Assembly: GCA_009786345.1 (NCBI GenBank)
Contig: WQTJ01000107.1
Coordinates: 1 to 9,681 of the forward strand
Source of the DNA: Dehalococcoidia bacterium
Lineage (GTDB): Bacteria; Chloroflexota; Dehalococcoidia; Dehalococcoidales; UBA1222
Direction of reading: 5' to 3'
Length of the DNA: 9,681 bases
The notes beneath the pieces are model-generated. The model worked only from the letters and a program-made list of their open reading frames with translations, had not been told where the DNA came from and ran no database searches. Positions 1 through 5,461 of the stretch are shown here, one piece after another (the stretch's first letter is position 1; the number at the start of each line of letters is the position of its first letter). The position numbers and the translations under genes are program-made.

Positions 1-213
1 TTTGTGATTTTTGGTGTTCCAACCTTATTAAATCACTTCTGAGCTGCCTCTTGTTTTGTTTCCAAAAAGTCCTACATTAATTTTACACCGAGCTGACTAA
101 AGGTTCGTGTAATTGCGAATGAATGCCTCTCGTTGATCTAAATTTGCGTGAAATATGCCGCTAGTGTATATAGAGTGAAATATTAGTGCCCTTGCCCTAA
201 CGGATGATGGTTT

Positions 214-236
214 CATGCGCTTTCACAAAGCGTGTG
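214..236. repeat. Small hairpin with a 3-base loop
   Basis: CGCTTT at 218-223 and AAAGCG at 227-232 pair perfectly around the loop CAC. The stem can extend to ten pairs (214-236) if two G-U wobbles are allowed. No T-run follows on either strand, so it does not look like an intrinsic terminator. Its role is unknown; it could be a leader structure or an operator. Confidence 0.35.
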
Positions 237-331
237 CCCATTCTGACATTTTTGGTGCTACGTGCTGTAAAGCGCCGTGGGTAGTTATGGCATATCGATT
301 CCTGTTCATAAAAATTTTTCATGCTGCAGAG

Positions 332-360
332 TGAACTTTTTAGCGGTCTTAGTTGTATAT
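332..360 (+). promoter_or_regulatory. Candidate ECF-type (autoregulatory) promoter of the sigma operon
   Basis: TGAAC at 332-336 followed by TTTTT resembles the GAAC core of many ECF -35 elements. TGTATAT at 354-360 sits 17 bases later, where the -10 element would be. The same AACTTTTTAG string with a similarly spaced TGT element occurs upstream of the beta-propeller lipoprotein gene (7410-7437, minus strand). Transcription would start near 367, leaving only about 11 bases before the ATG, which agrees with the lack of a strong ribosome binding site but makes the call uncertain. Confidence 0.28.
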
Positions 361-377
361 GTTTATAGAGCAAGATA

Positions 378-881
378 ATGGCAAAGATTGATAATTACAT
401 TAGCCAATATGGAAAGCGTTTATATGGCCTTTGTATGCATCTTTCTGCTGACTCAAATGAAGCCGATGATTTATATCAGGATACATGGATGAAAGTGCTT
501 GATAATATTTCCAAATATGATACAAGCAAAGAGTTTGAACCGTGGCTAACGCGAATATGCGTCAATACTCATCGCAATGTGCTAAGGCGCATGACTAGAA
601 GTCCGTTTTGGAATAAGTTTTCAAGTAGTGACGAAAAAGACTTGCTTATCAATGCTGCTCCTACACCAGTGCAAAACGATTACGGAGTATTACATGAAGC
701 CATTAAGAATTTGCCAGAAAAACTTAGGATTACGACAGTTTTGTTTTATTTTGAGGATATGGATACTGCTTCTACAGCACAAGCGTTGGACATTCCGCTT
801 GGAACAGTGAAATCAAGGCTTAGTAAAGCCAAGAAACTATTAAGAGAGGTTTTGAAATATGAAACAGATTTACAATTTTGA
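378..881 (+). CDS. ECF-family RNA polymerase sigma factor
   Basis: A 167-residue protein with the two-domain layout of extracytoplasmic-function sigma factors. Sigma region 2 spans about residues 6-74, with the polymerase-binding DDLYQDTWMKV segment at 30-40 and the -10 recognition helix around FEPWLTRICVNTHRNVLRR (53-71). Sigma region 4 spans about 104-158, with the helix-turn-helix DIPLGTVKSRLSKAKKLLRE (138-157) that contacts the -35 element. There is no C-terminal extension, and the size is ordinary for the family. It would bind core RNA polymerase in the cytoplasm and redirect it to a small regulon. The ribosome binding site is weak (AGAG, 367-370). The next gene begins inside its last 23 bases, so the two are probably translationally coupled, and the neighbouring membrane proteins are the natural candidates for its anti-sigma factor or sensor. 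The specific ECF subgroup and signal cannot be told from the sequence. Confidence 0.93.
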   Translation: MAKIDNYISQYGKRLYGLCMHLSADSNEADDLYQDTWMKVLDNISKYDTSKEFEPWLTRICVNTHRNVLRRMTRSPFWNKFSSSDEKDLLINAAPTPVQNDYGVLHEAIKNLPEKLRITTVLFYFEDMDTASTAQALDIPLGTVKSRLSKAKKLLREVLKYETDLQF

Positions 882-1137
882 TGGTTATGATCCACCAGCA
901 CTAAATGAAGTTATGCTTCAGACAGGGCTGGAACAACGAAAAATGATGCGACAAATAATCTCATGGGTTTTACTAGGCAGTTTTCATTGTTTATGCCTGA
1001 TTGTGACAGCAATTTTCATATATCCAGTAAGTGCTGTATGGTCATTTGCATGTGTTGCTTATGTGTGTATCGCTGTTTGTGGCGGCGGCTTAATCGCTAC
1101 AGTATATTCAGAAAAAGGAGCTAGCCTTTATGCATAA
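859..1137 (+). CDS. Small two-helix membrane protein, candidate anti-sigma partner
   Basis: A 92-residue protein with a soluble N-terminal part of about 33 residues (contains NFDGYDPPALNEVML) and two predicted membrane helices at about 34-54 and 58-81. AGAGAGG at 843-849 lies 9 bases before the ATG and supports this start, although the start lies inside the sigma gene (23-base overlap). I see no HxxxCxxC zinc motif of the classical anti-sigma domain, so it is not a recognisable anti-sigma factor. The position directly behind an ECF gene and a short cytoplasmic segment fixed to the membrane make an anti-sigma or accessory role reasonable, but this is inference from context. I recall similar short proteins with a 'YxPPxLxE' start next to clostridial ECF genes but cannot confirm it. 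Its end overlaps the next gene by 8 bases. Confidence 0.75.
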   Translation: MKQIYNFDGYDPPALNEVMLQTGLEQRKMMRQIISWVLLGSFHCLCLIVTAIFIYPVSAVWSFACVAYVCIAVCGGGLIATVYSEKGASLYA

Positions 1138-2023
1138 CTTAACGATAGGCATTAGTATACTTAGTATACTCATTTCTACGGTCATGGCATCAATCATTCC
1201 CATAATTATTGGTGTCATTGTATATAGAGATGCAAAGCAGCGTAATATGAATGCAGTGCTGTGGACTCTAATCGCAGTGTTAGCCCCGTCATTCATTGGG
1301 CTTATTATCTATTTACTGATACGTGGCAATTATTCAAACTTGTTATGTCCGTCGTGTGAGTCGCAAGTTACAGAACAGTATGTTGTTTGCCCAAAATGCG
1401 GGACGAGGCTCAAAGCGTCCTGCAAAAAATGCGGAACACCAATTAAAGCTGATTGGTCTGTTTGCCCAAATTGTTCAGCATTACTTGCCGATAACAGTTG
1501 TGATTGCTTCCACCCGATAGTGAGGAAAGGGAAATCGGTAAACAGAATTCTTATTGCAGTTTTTATCTTAATTCCGATTTTACTGCTAGTACCACTTGGC
1601 ATGTACTTTTTTAGTATGCCTCGTTCCCAAGAACTTTGGAGTAGCTCATCTATTGGCTCACAAAACATCTCATATTATGCCGATAACTACCCAGCGGTCT
1701 ATGCTTGGATTAATAGTTGCGCAGACTCATCAAAAATCCATGTCTTACGTTATAGGGAAGAAAATAGCGAGTATTATTTGTTTTATAGCCAGTTGACACA
1801 TATAGCTATTGTAGATGTTACTTTGAATGGTTCCAGTGCGAAGTTTAATTTCAGAGAATATCTTATCGCTCCGGCAGAACCTCAGTTGAGTAATGCGCGA
1901 ATTACTAATAAATCTTTCAATAAGATAAGCGTGTTTATAGATGGTGATGAAGTAGATTGTGAACTCACGGAGGCATCTTTTACTTGGATAAATCCACCGC
2001 CGATAACCCTGTCAATAAATTAA
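1130..2023 (+). CDS. Membrane protein with double zinc ribbon and C-terminal extracytoplasmic domain
   Basis: A 297-residue protein. Residues about 5-32 and 42-64 are hydrophobic, separated by a charged loop (YRDAKQRN). A double zinc ribbon follows with eight cysteines in four CxxC knuckles: C73/C76, C87/C90, C98/C101 and C112/C115. A third helix lies at about 138-161, and the last 135 residues are polar and probably outside the membrane. AAGGAG at 1115-1120, 9 bases before the ATG, fixes the start, and the gene overlaps its predecessor by 8 bases. The ribbon may bind a protein or nucleic acid partner, and the C-terminal domain, which I do not recognise, may sense an envelope signal. Coupling to the ECF sigma gene suggests a signalling role. 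Nothing shows an enzyme activity. The membrane topology is puzzling: three helices place the first loop and the ribbon on opposite sides. Confidence 0.85.
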   Translation: MHNLTIGISILSILISTVMASIIPIIIGVIVYRDAKQRNMNAVLWTLIAVLAPSFIGLIIYLLIRGNYSNLLCPSCESQVTEQYVVCPKCGTRLKASCKKCGTPIKADWSVCPNCSALLADNSCDCFHPIVRKGKSVNRILIAVFILIPILLLVPLGMYFFSMPRSQELWSSSSIGSQNISYYADNYPAVYAWINSCADSSKIHVLRYREENSEYYLFYSQLTHIAIVDVTLNGSSAKFNFREYLIAPAEPQLSNARITNKSFNKISVFIDGDEVDCELTEASFTWINPPPITLSIN

Positions 2024-2042
2024 AATAATGAGGGTCATAATT

Positions 2043-2075
2043 ATGAAACAAGTACTTTCAGCACTTTTAGTATAG
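2043..2075 (+). pseudogene. Truncated start of a fourth operon gene (10 codons)
   Basis: An ATG at 2043 lies 19 bases after the previous stop, with a GAGGGT ribosome-binding-like sequence at 2030-2035. It encodes MKQVLSALLV and then TAG. The residues look like the start of a signal peptide. The stop codon is created at the edge of the 2071-2163 inverted-repeat element. Skipping the element (2073-2163) would extend the frame by eight mostly hydrophobic codons before another TAG, so if a gene existed it is now degraded beyond the junction. It may equally be a chance short frame. Confidence 0.3.
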
Positions 2076-2163
2076 TGGTTACAAGATAAAATAGTCCATG
2101 TTACTTTCTTGGTAAAGCTTGCCTTGCTGTTATTATAGTCCTTTATAAATCATAACCACTATA
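2071..2163. mobile_element. MITE-like inverted-repeat element with TA borders
   Basis: TATAGTGGTTA (2071-2081) and its exact reverse complement TAACCACTATA (2153-2163) bound a 93-base stretch. Pairing continues imperfectly inward (GATAAA at 2085-2090 against TTTATAAATC at 2142-2151). ATAGTCC occurs twice in direct orientation inside (2091-2097 and 2135-2141). The element begins and ends with TA, the target dinucleotide duplicated by IS630/Tc1-mariner type transposases, so it could be a non-autonomous derivative. It encodes no protein. The alternative is a simple large hairpin acting at the transcript end. Only one copy is present in the window. Confidence 0.4.
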
Positions 2164-2338
2164 GTATACATGGTTGGGTCAATCGCTTAGTGTTCTTTAT
2201 GCCATTGAGTGGTGGCTAACCAAAACAAGACACTAGATTTAGATTTTCAGAGGGCTAGTGTGCCAAAGTGCTTGCCCTTTGTAAACCAATGAAGCTGATG
2301 GTGGTATGATTCAATCGCCCCAGTTTTTGTGTGAGGTA
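2164..2338. other. Convergent intergenic region after the sigma operon and priA
   Basis: No gene is evident. Together with 2024-2163 it separates two convergent transcription units. It contains two overlapping, mutually exclusive weak stems: ACACTAG (2230-2236) with CTAGTGT (2255-2261), and AGGGC (2251-2255) with GCCCT (2274-2278). Neither is followed by a T-run on either strand, so I do not call an intrinsic terminator. The short frames visible here contain stops and look like decayed or noncoding sequence. Confidence 0.5.
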
Positions 2339-4765
2339 TTAATTTATACCCAGCGGATCTATGTCAACTGACCAGCTTGACGGGAGCTCCGTTGCTGCCA
2401 GCACTCTGGCAGGCTGCGCTCCGCGCAATGTCATCTGCCAGCGGTAACGTCCGCGCAGCCGTGCAATAAAGGCTGGAGCTGGGCCGCTTATTTGTATGTC
2501 GATGATACCGGCAGAGGCTATGTATTCAGTCAGTTGCCGCTTCAGTCTTTCGGCTTCTGTCTGTGCGGCAACCTCATTTGTGTGGGTATATGTCAAACGT
2601 ACCAACTGAGAGAATGGTGGAGCGTCAAGTTGCCTGCGGTACTCTGTTTCTTGACGGTAAAAGGCTGCGTAATTCTGTTTCAGTATTGCTTGTATAGCAT
2701 AGTGCTCTGGTGAGTAGGTCTGGATAATGACTTTACCTTGCTTAGATCCACGCCCTGCGCGTCCGGCTACCTGTGTCAATAATTGAAATGTGCGTTCACC
2801 CGCACGGATGTCTGGTAAATTAAGGGATGTGTCGGCGCTTACTACTCCTACCAGCGTAATATGCGGCAGGTCGAGTCCTTTGGCTACCATTTGTGTGCCG
2901 ATGAGTATATCAACCTGTCGTGATTTCAACTGGTCCATAATTACGTCATGGGCGTGTCTTGTGCGCGTTACATCGCTATCCCATCGCAACAGACGTGCTT
3001 GAGGAAACTCTTTAGCCGTTTCCTCCTCTAGTTTTTGAGTGCCTATCCCTAGGAATTTGATACGCCGGCTGTGACAGCGCGGGCATACTGCTGGTACCGG
3101 CTGCCGGTAATTGCACTGGTGGCACACCAAAGATTCTTCTGCTGAATGGTAGCTCATGGGTATCTGACATCTGCGGCATTGAACGACCATGCTGCAGGTT
3201 CGGCATTGCACAAATGAAGCACTGCCGCGCCTATTGAAGAATAGTATCACTTGTTCGTTATGTGCTATGGCTTGTGTGATGGCCTCATGCAGGCGGCGGC
3301 TGAAAATGCTGCGGTTGCCATCCTTTAGTTCTTTGCGCAAATCTACCAGTTCAATGGATGTTGTTGGTGTGTTTTGGATGGAAGTGATGTGCTGTGGCAT
3401 TTCCAGTAGTGTGTAGTTGCCATTTTGGGTATTGTAGTAGGTTTCAATATCCGGTGTGGCGCTTCCTAGTACAACAGTAGCCCCTGTTAGCTCCGCAAGT
3501 TTTATGGCGACGTTCCGTGTGTGATAGTATGGCGACTGCTCCTGTTGCTTGTATGTCCACTCATGCTCTTCATCAATGACAATTAGCCCTAGTTGTGGTT
3601 GCGGGGCGAATATGGCACTGCGGGCACCGATGACAACATCAAAATCGCCATGTTGTATGCTGTGCCACTGGTCAAACTGCTCTCCCAATGACAGGTGACT
3701 GTGCAGTACTGCTACTCTATGCGGAAAGCGCCCAGCGAAGCGCTCAATAGTTTGTGGAGTAAGGGCGATTTCAGGTACTAGCACCAGCCCTTTTTTGCCA
3801 AGTTTGACGGTTTGTTCTAATGCCTGCAGATAAACTTCTGTTTTACCGCTGCCTGTCACTCCGTGTAGTACGAAAACTCCAGAGCGATCAGATTTTAAGT
3901 TACCGGTGATGGCTTGTAGTGCAACCTGCTGCGCTGTAGTGAGAGTCAATGGCTGATTGCATCTGATGCGTGCGTAGTCAATCGGCTCGCGTTTAACTTC
4001 GGTTTTTTCTATAGCGGCTAAATTCTGTAGGGTGAGTTGTTTTATTACAGTGCGGGAAAATCCTGCGTGCATAACACTTGCTAGTGGTACGGGAGTGTTT
4101 TGTTGTTGCAGGTATTTTACCAGTGCCAGTTGTTTTACAGCTCGTTTAAAGCGTAATTGCTCAATAATGGTTTCAATAGTGGCTGCAGGATTCAAGGTGA
4201 CATAATTTTCAACGCGTGATTTGATTTTTTCTTCTTCCATCTTATAACAGCGTTGTGCCAATCCGCGTTCTACTAGTTGACTGACTGCTTTTTGGGCTGT
4301 TTTTTTGCCGAGAACTTTTTCTAATTGTTTAAAATTGATGATGCCGTATTTTTGAATCAGATTGAGTGCTTGAATAACATCTTTGCTTAGGATGTTATTG
4401 TCTGGCAACTCCTTACCTGTGGTGCTGATGTATGTGAGCGGCTGGCGTTCAAAGCCTGGCGGCAGAAAAAGGGAGATAGCAGAAAAGAGCGAAGAAAGGT
4501 AATAGCTGCTAATCCATTGTGCCAATTTTAAGCTGGAGGGAGACAGTACAGGCGCACTTTGAATAAGGCTGTCTATGGGGCGGACGGATTCTACCGAAGG
4601 AAATTGACTTATAGATACTACGATACCTTGTAAGATATAATTGCCGAAAGGCACCCACACGGCTTGTCCCGGGCACACTGATAGACTGATTGGTATGGAG
4701 TAGCTAAAAAGCTGCCGCTTGCCGGCAGGAGAGTTAACACTGACTTCGGCGTACGACAAAGCCAT
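2339..4765 (-). CDS. priA: Primosomal protein N' (replication restart helicase PriA)
   Basis: About 808 residues, normal to slightly long for PriA. PriA recognises stalled or broken replication forks, unwinds DNA with 3'-5' polarity and helps reload the replicative helicase. In order, counting from the ATG: the 3'-end DNA-binding domain (about 4-108), a winged-helix region (about 120-260), the helicase with Walker A GVTGSGKT (302-309) and DEEH box (398-401), then eight zinc-binding cysteines in four CxxC pairs (521/524, 530/533, 548/551, 561/564), motif V GTQMVAKGLD (623-632) and motif VI QVAGRAGRG (665-673), and a C-terminal domain. All key residues are present, so the protein should be active. 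The start is ambiguous: GTG (4768), ATG (4765) and TTG (4759) compete for one ribosome binding site. It follows rplS by about 44 bases without a terminator, so the two are probably one transcript. Confidence 0.96.
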   Translation of the reverse strand: MALSYAEVSVNSPAGKRQLFSYSIPISLSVCPGQAVWVPFGNYILQGIVVSISQFPSVESVRPIDSLIQSAPVLSPSSLKLAQWISSYYLSSLFSAISLFLPPGFERQPLTYISTTGKELPDNNILSKDVIQALNLIQKYGIINFKQLEKVLGKKTAQKAVSQLVERGLAQRCYKMEEEKIKSRVENYVTLNPAATIETIIEQLRFKRAVKQLALVKYLQQQNTPVPLASVMHAGFSRTVIKQLTLQNLAAIEKTEVKREPIDYARIRCNQPLTLTTAQQVALQAITGNLKSDRSGVFVLHGVTGSGKTEVYLQALEQTVKLGKKGLVLVPEIALTPQTIERFAGRFPHRVAVLHSHLSLGEQFDQWHSIQHGDFDVVIGARSAIFAPQPQLGLIVIDEEHEWTYKQQEQSPYYHTRNVAIKLAELTGATVVLGSATPDIETYYNTQNGNYTLLEMPQHITSIQNTPTTSIELVDLRKELKDGNRSIFSRRLHEAITQAIAHNEQVILFFNRRGSASFVQCRTCSMVVQCRRCQIPMSYHSAEESLVCHQCNYRQPVPAVCPRCHSRRIKFLGIGTQKLEEETAKEFPQARLLRWDSDVTRTRHAHDVIMDQLKSRQVDILIGTQMVAKGLDLPHITLVGVVSADTSLNLPDIRAGERTFQLLTQVAGRAGRGSKQGKVIIQTYSPEHYAIQAILKQNYAAFYRQETEYRRQLDAPPFSQLVRLTYTHTNEVAAQTEAERLKRQLTEYIASAGIIDIQISGPAPAFIARLRGRYRWQMTLRGAQPARVLAATELPSSWSVDIDPLGIN

Positions 4766-4767
4766 CA

Positions 4768-4773
4768 CTCCTT
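4768..4773 (-). promoter_or_regulatory. priA ribosome binding site that argues for a TTG start
   Basis: AAGGAG on the minus strand ends at 4768. The ATG at 4765 lies only 2 bases away and the GTG overlaps the site, both too close for normal initiation. The TTG at 4757-4759 is 8 bases away, a normal distance, and would give a protein starting MSYAEVSVN, close to the usual PriA beginning. A TTG start would keep expression low. I give the gene end at the ATG as a conservative choice. Confidence 0.45.
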
Positions 4774-4809
4774 ACGCTAAAACAAGCGGCATTTTGATAA
4801 TAAAACTTC

Positions 4810-5286
4810 TTATTCGGCTGGTGTTTCTGCCGTTTCCGCAACGGGGATATTTTCAACTTCGCCAACAGCGGGTTCTTCAATAGCTGCAGCCCCGGCGGTT
4901 TCTATCATAGCCAGCTTTTCCTTGCTCAGTCGCTTTTCTTTAATACGAGCGGCTTTGCCAGAAAGCTCACGCAGGTAGAAGAGGCGGGCGCGGCGTACCT
5001 TGCCATGACGCAACAGTTCTACTCGGGCTACCAGCGGGGATGCGTATGGGAAAGTGCGTTCAACGCCCACACCATAAGCTACACGGCGCACGGTAAAATT
5101 GCCGCCATCGGCAGCTGGATGAATTTTGATGACTATGCCTTGGAATACCTGAATGCGTTCTTTATCGCCTTCAATGATGCGCATGCTGACTTTAACACTA
5201 TCCCCTGTAGCCAGTTGCGGAATAGGTTCTTTCTTTATAACAACTTTTCTTTCTTTAACTTCTTTTTTCTTGGTATCGGCGGCCAT
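4810..5286 (-). CDS. rplS: 50S ribosomal protein L19
   Basis: A 158-residue protein whose core matches L19, a large-subunit protein near the 30S interface. Residues 28-117 hold the fold: TGDSVKV (27-33), [17 protein letters not shown] (39-55), [17 protein letters not shown] (64-80) and the family signature [20 protein letters not shown] (98-117). Two features are unusual: the first 25 residues are lysine-rich and unlike the usual helical start, and about 40 extra residues follow the signature, ending in an acidic, alanine-rich tail ([22 protein letters not shown], last 22 residues in two parts). L19 is usually about 115 residues. The ribosome binding site GAGGT lies 6-7 bases before the ATG. 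L19 often neighbours trmD, but here priA follows it. A promoter candidate lies at 5318-5346. Confidence 0.96.
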   Translation of the reverse strand: MAADTKKKEVKERKVVIKKEPIPQLATGDSVKVSMRIIEGDKERIQVFQGIVIKIHPAADGGNFTVRRVAYGVGVERTFPYASPLVARVELLRHGKVRRARLFYLRELSGKAARIKEKRLSKEKLAMIETAGAAAIEEPAVGEVENIPVAETAETPAE

Positions 5287-5317
5287 GAACTTACCTCAAT
5301 TTTTTCAATATCCACAT

Positions 5318-5346
5318 AAGATAACATAACAGGCGTAAATATTCAA
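5318..5346 (-). promoter_or_regulatory. Candidate housekeeping promoter of rplS-priA
   Basis: On the minus strand TTGAAT (5341-5346) and TATCTT (5318-5323) are separated by 17 bases, and a TG one base before the -10 gives an extended -10 element. Each hexamer matches the sigma-70 consensus at four of six positions. Transcription would start about 25 bases before the rplS start codon. The perfect inverted repeat at 5348-5388 begins one base upstream of the -35 element. Confidence 0.5.
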
Positions 5347-5347
5347 C

Positions 5348-5388
5348 CCTGTGTATCAGCCCAATGTGTGTTTGGGCTGATACACAGG
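5348..5388. repeat. Perfect 17-base inverted repeat beside the rplS promoter
   Basis: CCTGTGTATCAGCCCAA (5348-5364) and its exact reverse complement (5372-5388) flank a 7-base loop TGTGTGT. As RNA on either strand this is a very stable hairpin. It lies between the propeller gene stop (5462) and the rplS -35 element (5341-5346). There is no T-run after it on either strand, so it is not a typical intrinsic terminator. It could still block read-through from the propeller gene, be a regulator binding site, or be a dispersed palindromic repeat. Confidence 0.8.
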
Positions 5389-5406
5389 ATTAGGATGTTT
5401 TCCACA

Positions 5407-5443
5407 TATGTGAGTTCAATAAAGCAGTACAAAAACTCACATA
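5407..5443. repeat. 10-base inverted repeat after the beta-propeller gene
   Basis: TATGTGAGTT (5407-5416) and AACTCACATA (5434-5443) pair perfectly across a 17-base loop. The left arm overlaps a 10-base palindrome CACATATGTG (5403-5412). It begins 18 bases after the stop codon of the propeller gene on its transcript and is not followed by a T-run. A role in stabilising or ending that transcript is possible. Confidence 0.6.
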
Positions 5444-5461
5444 CGCTGTAAGTAGCCTGTG

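Larger units (their letters stand above)
1..377. other. Gene-free region upstream of the sigma factor operon
   Basis: I see no credible coding region on either strand here and no tRNA or other RNA gene. The stretch is AT-rich. It contains one compact hairpin (214-236), a candidate ECF-type promoter just before the sigma gene (332-360), and a weak housekeeping-like promoter (TTGCGT at 144-149, 17-base spacer, TATATA at 167-172) that I would not rely on. It is presumably the control region of the plus-strand operon. What lies to the left is outside the window. Confidence 0.6.

Noticed and set aside
144..172. TTGCGT-17-TATATA as the main promoter of the sigma operon
   Set aside because: The match to the consensus is poor and it is about 200 bases from the gene. 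It is mentioned only as a weak possibility.
2230..2278. Overlapping stems as a terminator for priA or the sigma operon
   Set aside because: The stems have 5-7 pairs with 18-base loops and no T-run on either strand.
5005..5319. Plus-strand frame of 104 codons opposite rplS
   Set aside because: It overlaps the conserved L19 core on the other strand and has no family features.
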